Assembly: GCA_034429675.1 (NCBI GenBank)
Contig: DAOUFX010000587.1
Span: 1-21,721, forward strand
DNA from: JAKQHY01 sp034429675
GTDB lineage: Bacteria > Chloroflexota > Anaerolineae > B4-G1 > SLSP01
DNA: 21,721 nucleotides
Reading direction: 5' to 3'
This document shows, in pieces, positions 1 through 7,700 of this stretch. The notes under the pieces are model-generated. The model ran no database searches and had not been told where the DNA came from. It saw only the letters and a list, made by a program, of their open reading frames with translations. The stretch's first letter is position 1; each line of letters opens with the position of its first letter. The translations under genes and the position numbers were made by a program.

Positions 1-107
1 GCCCCCAAACCCCCACCCCCAGATTTTGAGAAGATACAAATATAACTAGCGTCATAAGTGGGTTGTGTTTATCAGACTATGCAGGAATGTAGCACATACG
101 AGAAACG
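1..107. other. C-tract and upstream region of the secreted repeat protein
   Basis: Bases 1-22 are C-rich, with three runs of five C, and are followed by an AT-richer stretch leading to the gene at 108. I could not assign a promoter with confidence. The only hint of a ribosome-binding site is a weak GAGA a few bases before the start. The opposite strand of the C-tract has three G5 runs, but the window edge cuts off any further tract. Confidence 0.4.
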
Positions 108-1091
108 ATGAAGAGACACTATCTATTAAAAAGAGTTTTTTGGGTCGTGACTCTCGCTCTGATCATCGGACTACCCTTGTCCGGACCGGGCCTGGCGCAA
201 GACGGCGAGCAATACTTCGACGATACCGGTCATTGGGTCGAGGGAGTATTTTTGGACTACTTCCGCAGTCACGGTGGGCTGGAGACTTTTGGCTACCCCA
301 TCACCGAGGCTTTTATAGACCAGGGGCTACTTGTCCAATACTTCCAAAACGCTCGCATTGAATGGCACCCCAATAATCCCGATCCCTACAAGGTTCAGTT
401 GGGCCTTTTGGGCGATGAATTAAACTATCGCCATCCCCCGGTGGTCGAGCCTTACCCAAAAACACGACGCAAAGTGTATTTCCCGGAGACGCAGCACACG
501 ATCGCCTATGCTTTTCTGGATTACTTCAATGCTCATGGCGGCATTGATATGTTTGGCTATCCCATCACTGAGATGTATTTTGAGGAAGGGAAAATCGTTC
601 AGTATTTCCAGCGCTTGAAGATGGAATGGTATCCTGACGATCCTTCCTCTACCATTCGCATCGGACCATTGGGATCGGCTTATCTGGAACTGCATAGGGA
701 TCGTATGCCTTTGGAGGCGTTGCAACGCGCTTCCAAGGATGGACGCATCAACACGATTCCGCCAACCCCGGTGATCTCGGAGATCCATGCCGTGATCTCT
801 TTGCGCTATTCGGTGATGAGCCAAAAACGCGATCAGATCGTTTCGATCTTGATCAAAGACAACAACAACCTCCCCGTTGCCAATGCCCAGGTGGCGATAC
901 ACTTCGAGGCGCCAACCGGCGAGACCTTGCCCTCCAGTGACATTGTCCTGGTGACGGATTCGCGTGGTTTTGCGCAGCAGGCCATCCCCGTCAACGGTGG
1001 ATACTCAGGGTCGCAAATTCTGGTGCGCGCCGACGTTACCTACAACCAGCTGACGACCTCTTCTCAGAATGTGTTTCTCCTCTGGTGGTGA
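108..1091 (+). CDS. Secreted protein with two FGYPITE-type repeats and a C-terminal Ig-like domain
   Basis: 327 residues. The N-terminus is a classic signal peptide: KRHYLLKR, a hydrophobic stretch at about 10-24, and a likely cleavage site near GLAQ (28-31). Two repeats follow at about 36-107 and 124-195. Each has Y-F-x-(D/E)-T, a FLDYF block, HGG, FGYPITE, a VQYFQ block, EW(H/Y)P and a closing LG. They resemble LGFP-like repeats often seen in secreted Chloroflexota proteins; that family link is from memory. Residues 222-327 look like a bacterial Ig-like (Big_1/invasin type) beta domain, with LPVANAQVAIHFEAPTG and a TDSRGFA turn. The likely role is extracellular, in cell-wall or polymer binding, which is inferred. 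The ATG at 108 is preferred because the signal peptide begins there, although its ribosome-binding site is weak. The gene stands alone and ends 20 bases before a terminator. Confidence 0.85.
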   Translation: MKRHYLLKRVFWVVTLALIIGLPLSGPGLAQDGEQYFDDTGHWVEGVFLDYFRSHGGLETFGYPITEAFIDQGLLVQYFQNARIEWHPNNPDPYKVQLGLLGDELNYRHPPVVEPYPKTRRKVYFPETQHTIAYAFLDYFNAHGGIDMFGYPITEMYFEEGKIVQYFQRLKMEWYPDDPSSTIRIGPLGSAYLELHRDRMPLEALQRASKDGRINTIPPTPVISEIHAVISLRYSVMSQKRDQIVSILIKDNNNLPVANAQVAIHFEAPTGETLPSSDIVLVTDSRGFAQQAIPVNGGYSGSQILVRADVTYNQLTTSSQNVFLLWW

Positions 1092-1110
1092 AGCGTTTCA
1101 CGCTTGCAAC

Positions 1111-1143
1111 AAAAAACCGCGCGGCTCAGCCGCGCGGTTTTTG
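1111..1143. terminator. Bidirectional rho-independent terminator
   Basis: A near-perfect palindrome has 5'-A run, CCGCGCGGCT, one-base centre, AGCCGCGCGG and then a T run. Because A's precede and T's follow, it can terminate transcription from both strands. It serves the plus-strand secreted protein and the minus-strand signalling operon, which converge here. Confidence 0.9.
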
Positions 1144-1317
1144 TTATTCCTCTGCGTTTCCGCCCAGTCCCAGGCGTATTTTGAGACGTTCTAGCCAGGA
1201 TTTTTTGCGATTGGAGGATTTCCCGCTGGAACGAATATTCCGCAGGCGATCCAGGGTGCGGCGCAGGCGGTGCATCTTGACGGCATTATTTTCTTTCTTC
1301 GCTTCTTCTTCGCTCAT
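1144..1317 (-). CDS. Small basic protein, 57 residues, unknown function
   Basis: The frame starts with ATG at 1317 and ends with TAA at 1144. A good ribosome-binding site (GAGAGGAGCT) sits directly before the ATG. The protein starts MSEEEAKKENN and then becomes strongly basic: HRLRRTLDRLRNIR, then SSNRKKSWLERLKIRLGLG. It has no cysteines and no membrane segment, and is probably helical with a charged, amphipathic pattern. It lies 64 bases downstream of the response regulator on the same strand and ends just before the bidirectional terminator, so it is most likely the last gene of the signalling operon. I do not recognise the family. A role as an adaptor or nucleic-acid-binding partner of the two-component system is only a guess. 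Ribosome-binding site, position and composition support it being real. Confidence 0.7.
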   Translation of the reverse strand: MSEEEAKKENNAVKMHRLRRTLDRLRNIRSSGKSSNRKKSWLERLKIRLGLGGNAEE

Positions 1318-1345
1318 AGCTCCTCTCCAGAGGCTTCACGCCCAT

Positions 1346-1359
1346 TGTGACACATCACA
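1346..1359. promoter_or_regulatory. Palindrome TGTGA-N4-TCACA, possible operator
   Basis: A 14-bp inverted repeat lies between the response regulator stop and the start of the small basic protein. Its half-sites equal those of the CRP consensus, but the spacer is 4 rather than 6 bases, so a CRP/FNR-type site is not supported as such. It could be an operator or a small hairpin affecting the downstream small gene. Confidence 0.3.
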
Positions 1360-1381
1360 CGGTTGACAAACCATCGCATCT

Positions 1382-2206
1382 CTACGACTTGGCTGCGATC
1401 AGATCGGCCTGGTCGGGGGTCGAATTGAACAGATACCCGATTCCCCGGACGTTCAGAATGTACCTGGGGTTTTCTGCATCCGGCTCCAGTTTGCGCCGTA
1501 AGCGCCGGATGTGCACTCGCACAATTGAGCGCGCTCCCCAGGCGTCGGTTTCGTACCCCTGGGCGCAACGCACCAAATCCTGAGGGGTGCACACCTGATC
1601 CACGTGGTTTGCCAGACACTCTAAAAGCCGGAATTCGGTGGGGGTGAGATCAACCGGATGGCCCTGGTACGTCACCAGGTGTTTCGCCTTATCAATTTTT
1701 ATATCGCCAACGACCCAAACCTCTTCCTGTACCTCCGGGACATCCGTGGATTCATTCACGCCATCGGTCGTCATCAGCTCCTTCAGGGTTCGTTGCAATT
1801 GCGACACCAACGCGCGCCGGTGCCGTCCAACTTTTAGTTCGGAGAGTCCCTTGCGCACTGCGGTGAGCACCTCATCCACCGGCGATGGCTTCAGCAAGAA
1901 GTCGTAGGCGCCCTTGCGCAGCGCTTGAATCGCGGTTTCCAGCGTGCCATACCCGGTGATCAGAATGACCACCGTTTCGGGGGAGAGCCGGCGAATGCCT
2001 TCCAAGACCTGCAGGCCGTCCACACCGGGCAGGCGCAGATCCAGAATGGCCAGGTCGAAGGAGGTGGTTTGCTGGCGCGCCAGCGCCAGCGCTTCCTCGC
2101 CGGAAGCGGCCAGGCTTACCTGGTAGCCCTCAAGGCGCAAGACCTCCCCCAGCGTGATACGCTCGGCGGCTTCATCGTCCACGACCAGAATATGAATATC
2201 GTCCAT
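1382..2206 (-). CDS. Two-component response regulator, receiver plus OmpR-type winged helix
   Basis: 274 residues. The N-terminal receiver (about 3-122) has the acidic pair D10/D11, phospho-acceptor D56 in LAILDLRLPGVDG, T84 in ILITGYG, and K106 in LLKPSP. The loop around TGYGTLETAIQALRKGAYDFLLKP is of the kind seen in NtrC-class receivers. A linker of about 40 residues leads to a C-terminal DNA-binding domain (about 163-262) with DLTPTEFRLLECLA, a recognition helix around RSIVRVHIRRLRRKL, and the wing NVRGIGYLF, typical of OmpR/PhoB. The start ATG overlaps the kinase stop in TAATG, and GAGGAG precedes it. It is therefore the cognate output of the kinase, acting as a cytoplasmic transcription factor. 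The target genes are unknown. Confidence 0.93.
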   Translation of the reverse strand: MDDIHILVVDDEAAERITLGEVLRLEGYQVSLAASGEEALALARQQTTSFDLAILDLRLPGVDGLQVLEGIRRLSPETVVILITGYGTLETAIQALRKGAYDFLLKPSPVDEVLTAVRKGLSELKVGRHRRALVSQLQRTLKELMTTDGVNESTDVPEVQEEVWVVGDIKIDKAKHLVTYQGHPVDLTPTEFRLLECLANHVDQVCTPQDLVRCAQGYETDAWGARSIVRVHIRRLRRKLEPDAENPRYILNVRGIGYLFNSTPDQADLIAAKS

Positions 2207-3828
2207 TAATCCTCCTCGCCCGCTTGTGGCAAACGCACAATAAAAGTAGTTCCGCCCCCTGCGGGGCTTTCCACCTCGATCACACCGCCATGCCGTTCGA
2301 TGATACCGTAGCTAATCGCCAGTCCCAATCCGGTGCCGCTGGACTTGGACGTGTGGAACGGTTCGAAGAGATGCTCCCGAATCTCTGCGGAAATCCCCGA
2401 GCCGTTGTCACGAAAGGCGACGACAACTTGTTTGCGTTCGGCATGATAAGCCGTTCCGATCCACAAAGTCCCTCCCTCATTCATTGCCTCGACGGCGTTG
2501 ATGATGAGATTGAGGAAAACCTGGGTCAGTTGGTTGGCGGCGCCCCGCACCTTCGCCAGGTCCGGCGCGAGCCGTGAAACGACCTCGATTTTTGTCTGTT
2601 GCAGGCGTTTCCCGGCGATCGCCAACGCATCTTCCAACGGCGCATTGACATCCAAAAGCTGCATGGCCGATGAGGGCCGATAGAAGTCCAGCATCCGCCG
2701 CACAATTTGCACCAGACGGGTAACCTCCTTTTGCGCCATTTCGAGGAACCGGCGCCGTTGCGTTTCGTCCAGACCGGGATGCGACGTCAGATGGAGGCTG
2801 TTTTGGATGGCCTGGAGTGGATTGTTGATCTCGTGCGCCAGCGAGGCCGCCAGGCGCCCTACGGCGGCCATCTTCTCGGCCTGAATCAACTGATTTTGGG
2901 AGCGTTCCACTTCGGCGGCGTACGATTCGAGTTCCTGGAAAAGCCGGGCGTTTTCGACGGCCACCGCCACCGAAGCGGCCATGTGTTCCATCAGCTCGAC
3001 GTTCTCATCGTCCAGGGAGCCGGGGGGCGCCACCACCACCAGAGCGCCTACCGGTTCGTTGCGTTTGAGGAGGGGGACGCACAGGAGGTCCAGTTCCGGC
3101 ATCGCCAGGGCCTCGCTCCAGAAACCTTGCGGCGCCATTTTTTGAAGGACGGCGTGCTTCTGGGTTGCCATTTCATTGAAGGCGCCATTCTCTGCCGGAA
3201 TCACTCTTCCCTCAAGCCATACGCCTTCAGGGGTGCGCGCGGTACGAATGACCCACGATTGTGATTCTTCGTCATTGAGCACCAGGGCCAGCGCTTTGTT
3301 GGCAATCAAGCGGTCTGCGCCTTCCAGCGCTACCCGCAGCACCTCGTCCGGGTTCAAACTGGACGAAACCATGCGGTTGATTTCATCCAGGGCCGCCAGC
3401 TCCTGGTTGCGGCGACGCAACATGCGCTCGGTGCGCCGGATGCGCAGCACCACGCCGATGCGCGCCAGCAGCTCTTGGGGATCAAAGGGTTTGATGATGT
3501 AATCGTCGGCCCCCATCTGCAACCCCCGCGCTTTTGCCATCACCGAATCAAGCCCGGTGATCAAAATGACGGGCGTTTGTGTCAACAAGGGGTCGGCCTT
3601 CATTTTGCCCAGAATGCGGAAACCATCCTCGCCGGGCATCATAATGTCCAGCAGCACCACATCCACCGAATCGCCGCTGCCGACTTCTTGATAGAGCAAG
3701 GACAACGCGCTCTCGCCATCTGCGGCGACCATCATGTGGCAAGGGATTAGCGCGAGCACCTCATGAATGAGGGTCACCATTCCGGGATCATCGTCAACGA
3801 CAAGAACACGCGCCTGTTGTTCGGGCAT
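2206..3828 (-). CDS. Sensor histidine kinase with N-terminal receiver and GAF-like domain
   Basis: 540 residues from the ATG at 3828. Domains in order are a receiver (6-128; D12-D14, phospho-acceptor D61, K113), a short coiled linker, and a GAF-like domain (about 150-295). A second coiled segment follows (300-320), then HisKA with H332 in LAHEINNPLQAI, then the ATPase domain. The ATPase shows an N-box (NLIINAVEA, 440-448), DNGSGI (474-479), FEPF (488-491) and GTGLGL (498-503). No membrane segment is present, so the protein is cytosolic. The frame stays open to an upstream ATG at 3897. I chose 3828 because it lies 7 bases after the stop of the preceding gene and gives a normal receiver start (MPEQQARVLVVDDD). 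Having the receiver first suggests that another kinase modulates this one. It passes phosphate to the response regulator whose start overlaps its stop. Confidence 0.92.
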   Translation of the reverse strand: MPEQQARVLVVDDDPGMVTLIHEVLALIPCHMMVAADGESALSLLYQEVGSGDSVDVVLLDIMMPGEDGFRILGKMKADPLLTQTPVILITGLDSVMAKARGLQMGADDYIIKPFDPQELLARIGVVLRIRRTERMLRRRNQELAALDEINRMVSSSLNPDEVLRVALEGADRLIANKALALVLNDEESQSWVIRTARTPEGVWLEGRVIPAENGAFNEMATQKHAVLQKMAPQGFWSEALAMPELDLLCVPLLKRNEPVGALVVVAPPGSLDDENVELMEHMAASVAVAVENARLFQELESYAAEVERSQNQLIQAEKMAAVGRLAASLAHEINNPLQAIQNSLHLTSHPGLDETQRRRFLEMAQKEVTRLVQIVRRMLDFYRPSSAMQLLDVNAPLEDALAIAGKRLQQTKIEVVSRLAPDLAKVRGAANQLTQVFLNLIINAVEAMNEGGTLWIGTAYHAERKQVVVAFRDNGSGISAEIREHLFEPFHTSKSSGTGLGLAISYGIIERHGGVIEVESPAGGGTTFIVRLPQAGEED

Positions 3829-3835
3829 ATTTTTC

Positions 3836-4363
3836 TCAGGGGGATGATTGGACAATCTGCTCGACGGCAGTGACCAACCGTTCAAAACGTTCTTCATCAG
3901 CGTTCAGAACGCCGACGCGGGGGGTGTCTTGCAACCCGGCAAATATCCGGCGATAGTCGGCGTGAGTTCCGGATAACGGCACAAAAAAGACCCGCGCTTC
4001 AGAATAGGGGTGCCGCGTATGGACAACTACGGGATCGTTGTAGTGCATCTCGATCATCCGCCACTCGTTGCGAAACCTTTCCAGATTCTCATCGGAAAGG
4101 CCAACTCCGCTTTCGTACCCCGACCAATGTTCCACCATATCGGCAAACGCCGCCATCACGGTGTCATAACCCGGGTCGCCCGGCAAGAGTGTGGTGGATT
4201 CTCCATCCCAGTAGATGACAATCCAATCGGCCTGGGCTTTGAAGGATTGGAGGAACCAGAGAGGGTCTTCGTTGCCCATGGTTGTGATCCCCCAGACGAG
4301 CCCCAGCGTCACAAAAAGCATAATCAGAATCCCGCCCACTGCATTGAGAGGCTTGTTGCTCAT
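3836..4363 (-). CDS. Membrane-anchored protein of unknown function, first gene of the kinase operon
   Basis: 175 residues. Residues 8-27 (AVGGILIMLFVTLGLVWGIT) form one membrane segment, probably an uncleaved anchor. The rest is a soluble domain rich in acidic and aromatic residues, with ADWIVIYWDGESTTL, FADMVEHWSGYESG and RNEWRMIEMHYND as distinctive stretches. No cysteines or catalytic motif are visible. By topology the domain is probably extracytoplasmic. It is the first gene of the operon, has a good ribosome-binding site (GAAGGAG), and its stop lies 7 bases before the kinase start. It may act as the sensory or accessory subunit of the otherwise cytosolic kinase, which is an inference from order only. 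I do not recognise the family. Confidence 0.75.
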   Translation of the reverse strand: MSNKPLNAVGGILIMLFVTLGLVWGITTMGNEDPLWFLQSFKAQADWIVIYWDGESTTLLPGDPGYDTVMAAFADMVEHWSGYESGVGLSDENLERFRNEWRMIEMHYNDPVVVHTRHPYSEARVFFVPLSGTHADYRRIFAGLQDTPRVGVLNADEERFERLVTAVEQIVQSSP

Positions 4364-4406
4364 TTACACTCCTTCGAAGTCAATCATCATTTCACACCCT
4401 CGAAGT
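4360..4406 (-). promoter_or_regulatory. Duplicated translation-initiation region with eight-codon leader frame
   Basis: Two near-identical copies of ACTTCGA(A)GG(A)GTGT(A/G)AAATGA lie at 4387-4406 and 4360-4380. The upstream copy would start a frame encoding MMIDFEGV. Its TAA stop directly abuts the ATG of the membrane-anchored protein (GTGTAAATG). This could couple leader translation to the operon, or may simply be a recent short duplication. Confidence 0.45.
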
Positions 4407-4408
4407 AA

Positions 4409-4437
4409 ATTATAACTGCTTTTACCCGGTTTGTGAA
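4409..4437 (-). promoter_or_regulatory. Sigma-70-type promoter of the kinase operon
   Basis: On the minus strand, TTCACA (4437-4432) is followed by a 17-base spacer and a perfect TATAAT (4414-4409). The predicted start of transcription is near 4402, giving a leader of about 40 bases. Five of six -35 bases and all -10 bases match the consensus. Confidence 0.7.
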
Positions 4438-4452
4438 GCAAAACTTGGGCGC

Positions 4453-4610
4453 GGGGTGGGCGTTTGCGTTTCGCATGACGCCACCGCAGCCGTCCACGAA
4501 TGGGGACACGAATACACAAATGTGCGCGACACCCCTTCGTGTATTTGTGGATGTTTCGTAGACGGCAACCCCAGTGGCGCAGCCAGTTTGCGAAAACTTG
4601 ACGCTCACCC
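4453..4610. repeat. Degenerate long foldback (imperfect inverted repeat) in the intergenic region
   Basis: The two arms (about 4453-4521 and 4535-4610) are imperfect reverse complements. Matching blocks, read in order from outside to centre, are GGGTG(G/A)GCGT, TTTCGCA, CGCCAC, GCCGTC(C/T)ACGAA, and a 12-of-16 match around ACACGAATACACAAAT. The centre lies near 4528. No convincing gene is present in the 4438-4658 stretch. It may be a decayed miniature inverted-repeat element or a long hairpin. Confidence 0.55.
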
Positions 4611-4658
4611 TTGGGCGCGAGGCAAGGAAAGTTTATGCGACCGCTTTTATCGCCATAC

Positions 4659-4686
4659 AAAAAGGGCGGAGAAATTTCTCCGCCCT
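4659..4686 (-). terminator. Rho-independent terminator of the oppBCDF operon
   Basis: A 12-bp perfect stem, AGGGCGGAGAAA against TTTCTCCGCCCT, has its centre at AAATTT. On the minus strand it is followed by five T's. It lies 22 bases beyond the oppF stop. Confidence 0.88.
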
Positions 4687-4707
4687 CCTGTTTAAATCAC
4701 CTTTCGA

Positions 4708-5730
4708 TCAGCCGGCTTCTTTTTCTACCAGCCAACAAGCGACAAAATGATCTTCTCCGTAAGCCTTGAACGGCGGCTCTTCCCTGTCGCATGTGCCTTT
4801 GATGGCGTAACGGCAGCGCGGATGGAAATGGCAGCCGGCCGGCGGATTGATCGGGCTGGGGACATCGCCTTCGAGGATGATGCGCGCGCGCGACCCAGCT
4901 TTCTTGGGGTCGGCGACCGGGATGGCCGACAGCAACGCCTGCGTGTAGGGGTGCAGCGGATTTTCGAAGATCTCGTGACGACTTGCCAGTTCGACCATCT
5001 TGCCCAGGTACATCACGGCAACCCGCGTGCTGATGTGTTCCACCACGCTCAGGTTGTGCGCAATGAACAGATACGTCAGGCCGAGTTGTTGCTGCAAATC
5101 CATCAGGATGTTCAAAACCTGCGCCTGAACGGAGACGTCCAGGGCCGATACCGGTTCGTCGGCTACGATGAACTTGGGATCCAGCGCCAACGCCCGCGCA
5201 ATGCCGATGCGCTGCCGTTGCCCACCCGAAAATTCGTGGGGATAGCGCTTGGCGTGGAAATCTTCCAGGTTGACCATCCGCAGCAGGTGAATCACTTTCT
5301 CCCAGCGTTCCTGCGCCGATCCGATATTGTGCACGATCAACCCTTCCATAATGCTTTCCCCGATGGGCATGCGGGGATCCAGGGAAGAGTAGGGGTCCTG
5401 GAAAACAATCTGCATATCTTTGCGAACATTCTTCAGCGCCCTACCGCGCATCTTGAAGACATCGCGGCCCTGAAATAAAACGCTCCCTGAAGTGTGCGGC
5501 ACCAGACGTAGCAGTGTGCGCCCCACGGTCGTCTTGCCGCAGCCGGATTCGCCGACCATGCCCAACGTCTCGCCGCGTTTGATGGTGAAGCTGACGTTGT
5601 CCACGGCCTTGACCTGCGCCCGGACCCGCTGCAAAAGCCCACTGCGAATGGGGAAGTATTTCACCATGTTCTTTACAACGATCAGGTCTTCCCCGGAAGT
5701 GGCCTCGTTGTTGACTTTTACCTCTGCCAT
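4708..5730 (-). CDS. oppF: Peptide ABC transporter ATP-binding subunit, OppF/DppF type
   Basis: 340 residues, the usual length for the family. It is a cytoplasmic ATPase that powers import through OppB/OppC. Visible motifs are Walker A GESGCGKT (60-67), Q-loop Q111 in IVFQDPYSSLDP, signature FSGGQ (168-172), Walker B FIVADEP (187-193) with catalytic E192, D-loop SALD, and H-loop H225. The C-terminal oligopeptide-type extension follows HPYTQALLSAIP and holds four conserved cysteines at 300, 306, 314 and 332. These resemble the cysteine motif recently linked to an iron-sulfur cluster in Dpp-type ATPases. The start overlaps the oppD stop by one base (TAATG), so translation is coupled. All catalytic residues are intact. 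Opp versus Dpp cannot be decided from sequence. Confidence 0.93.
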   Translation of the reverse strand: MAEVKVNNEATSGEDLIVVKNMVKYFPIRSGLLQRVRAQVKAVDNVSFTIKRGETLGMVGESGCGKTTVGRTLLRLVPHTSGSVLFQGRDVFKMRGRALKNVRKDMQIVFQDPYSSLDPRMPIGESIMEGLIVHNIGSAQERWEKVIHLLRMVNLEDFHAKRYPHEFSGGQRQRIGIARALALDPKFIVADEPVSALDVSVQAQVLNILMDLQQQLGLTYLFIAHNLSVVEHISTRVAVMYLGKMVELASRHEIFENPLHPYTQALLSAIPVADPKKAGSRARIILEGDVPSPINPPAGCHFHPRCRYAIKGTCDREEPPFKAYGEDHFVACWLVEKEAG

Positions 5731-6740
5731 TACTTGCTCCTCCCTTGCTCCTGATACAGCCAGCAGCGTACACTGTGCTCCGGTTCGTACTCAATCAGAG
5801 CCGGATCCTCGGTGGTGCATTGTTGCAGGTTGTTCTTCAACCGTGCCAGACAGCGCGGTGCAAATTTACAGCCCGGCGGCAGGTTAATCAGATTGGGCAC
5901 TGAGCCGGGAATCGTGTCCAGCCGTTCCTTCACGACGCCCATTACCGGGATGGAAGAAAGCAATCCCCGTGTATAGGGATGCAGGGGCTTTTCAAAAAGC
6001 GTGTTGACGCTGGCATGCTCCACCACGCGCCCGGCGTACATCACCGAAACCCGCGAGGCCATTTCGGCCACGACGCCCATATCGTGGGTGATCAGGATGA
6101 TGGAGGCATTGAATTTTTGTTGCAGGTCGCGCATCAGGTCCAGGATTTGCGCCTGAATGGTCACGTCCAACGCCGTCGTCGGTTCGTCGGCGATCAACAG
6201 CTCAGGTTCGCATGCCAGGGCCATAGCGATCATCACGCGCTGCGCCATGCCGCCGGACAGCTCGTGCGGGAACGCCGCCGCGCGTTTTTCCGGTTCGGGG
6301 ATGCCGACCGTGCGCATCAGCTCAATGGACTTGGCCCACCCCTCTTGTTTGTCCATCCCGCGATGGATCTGCAAGACCTCGGCGATTTGGTCGCCTACCC
6401 GGAACACCGGATTGAGGCAGGATGTGGGCTGCTGGAAGATCATCGAAAGGCGATCTCCGCGCATCAGACGCATTTCGGATTCCGGCAACTTCAGGAGGTC
6501 TTGTTTATTGAAGAACACTTCGCCTTCCACGATTTTGCCGGGGATGCCGACCAGCTGCATAATCGAGAATGAGGTGACGCTCTTGCCACATCCCGATTCG
6601 CCCACCAGCGCGATGATCTCGCCGCGCCGCACGTTAAAATCCACGCCATCCACAGCCTTGACCACGCCGTCTTCGGTGTAGAAGTACGTTTTCAAGCCAT
6701 GAACATCAAGAATAATGTCTTCGGTTTTGACGGTTTCCAC
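5730..6740 (-). CDS. oppD: Peptide ABC transporter ATP-binding subunit, OppD/DppD type
   Basis: 336 residues. Walker A is GESGCGKS (47-54). The Q-loop lies in MIFQQPTSCLNP (Q103/Q104), the signature is LSGGM (161-165), and Walker B is LLIADEP (181-187). The D-loop is TALD and the H-loop is H219. LSGGM instead of LSGGQ is common in OppD. The C-terminus contains HPYTRGLLSSIP, the LPPGCKFAPRC block, and cysteines at 291, 297, 308 and 326, as in oligopeptide ATPases. It should form a heterodimer with OppF at the membrane. The start lies 12 bases after the oppC stop, preceded by GAAGGAG. All catalytic residues are present. Confidence 0.93.
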   Translation of the reverse strand: METVKTEDIILDVHGLKTYFYTEDGVVKAVDGVDFNVRRGEIIALVGESGCGKSVTSFSIMQLVGIPGKIVEGEVFFNKQDLLKLPESEMRLMRGDRLSMIFQQPTSCLNPVFRVGDQIAEVLQIHRGMDKQEGWAKSIELMRTVGIPEPEKRAAAFPHELSGGMAQRVMIAMALACEPELLIADEPTTALDVTIQAQILDLMRDLQQKFNASIILITHDMGVVAEMASRVSVMYAGRVVEHASVNTLFEKPLHPYTRGLLSSIPVMGVVKERLDTIPGSVPNLINLPPGCKFAPRCLARLKNNLQQCTTEDPALIEYEPEHSVRCWLYQEQGRSK

Positions 6741-6752
6741 TTTTGACTCCTT

Positions 6753-7688
6753 CTACATTTTCAGGCGCGGATCCAGCGCATCGCGCAGACCATCGCCGAC
6801 GTAGTTGAACGCCAGTGAGGTCAGGAAGATGGCCAGCCCGGGGTAGAAAATCTTGGCCGGATCTCCCAGCACACCCTGTTGTGCGGCCTGGAGCATGTTT
6901 CCCCAGGTGGGGATGGGGGGCTGGATGCCAAATCCCAGGAAACTCAACGCGGACTCCGTCACGATGACGCCGCCCAGGCCCAGCGATGTGCTGACGATGA
7001 TGGGCGCCATTGCGTTGGGAATCATGTGGCGGACGATGATGCGCAAATCCGACATACCCAGGGCGCGCGCGGCCTCGGTGAAATTCAGGGCGCGCATACT
7101 CAGCACCATTCCCCGCACCAGACGGCATGATCCCATCCAGCCAAAAATGGTCAGGATGGCGGTGATGATGACCACGCTGGACCACTGTTCCGGCACGAGT
7201 GGAATGGTGATGCCGCGCAGCAAGGCGGAAAAAGCCAACAGCAGGGGCAACAGGGGAATGGTTAACAAGAAGTCCACAAAACGTTGGATGACGTTGTCTA
7301 CCCATCCGCCGAAATATCCCGAGATACCTCCCAAGAGCGCGCCGATGATTTCACTGGCGATGGTCACAGAGAAAGCAACAATCAACGAAATTCGCGCTGC
7401 ATACAACAAGCGACTGAAAACATCCCGCCCTATCTCATCGGTGCCCAAGATATGTTGTGCGCTTGGAGTGGCGTTCTTGTTTTTCAGGTCTTGATCTTTG
7501 ATCGGATCGTAGGGGGCCACAACGTTCGCAAAGATTGCTAACAACAGGAAGAGAACGACGACCACCATCCCAATGACGGCCAGCACATGGCGCCGGAACC
7601 GTTTCCAGACGACCGTGAACTGGTTCTCCTGTTCTGGGGTCAGCAGGCTTTCTGCTTCCAGTTTTTCTTCGTGTCCTGTTTCACTCAT
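6753..7688 (-). CDS. oppC: Peptide ABC transporter permease, OppC/DppC type
   Basis: 311 residues. A cytosolic N-terminal tail leads to the first membrane segment (about 36-56, HVLAVIGMVVVVLFLLLAIF). The conserved HILGTDEIGRDVFSRL block (79-94) follows, and then further membrane segments near 100-121, 140-160, 172-185, 227-247 and at the C-terminus. The EAA-type coupling loop is at about 196-225 (MRALNFTEAARALGMSD…). The C-terminus ends in the typical GDGLRDALDPRLK. It forms the inner-membrane channel with OppB. The ATG at 7688 is 12 bases after the oppB stop. Confidence 0.92.
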   Translation of the reverse strand: MSETGHEEKLEAESLLTPEQENQFTVVWKRFRRHVLAVIGMVVVVLFLLLAIFANVVAPYDPIKDQDLKNKNATPSAQHILGTDEIGRDVFSRLLYAARISLIVAFSVTIASEIIGALLGGISGYFGGWVDNVIQRFVDFLLTIPLLPLLLAFSALLRGITIPLVPEQWSSVVIITAILTIFGWMGSCRLVRGMVLSMRALNFTEAARALGMSDLRIIVRHMIPNAMAPIIVSTSLGLGGVIVTESALSFLGFGIQPPIPTWGNMLQAAQQGVLGDPAKIFYPGLAIFLTSLAFNYVGDGLRDALDPRLKM

Positions 7689-7700
7689 AATTCACCTTCA

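Noticed and set aside
1346..1359. CRP-type binding site
   Set aside because: The half-sites fit, but the spacer is 4 bases instead of 6, so it is kept only as an unnamed palindrome.
4364..4660. Minus-strand open frame of 98 codons upstream of the membrane-anchored protein
   Set aside because: It runs through the foldback and across the promoter at 4409-4437 and has no ribosome-binding site at its start. Only the last eight codons might be translated as a leader.
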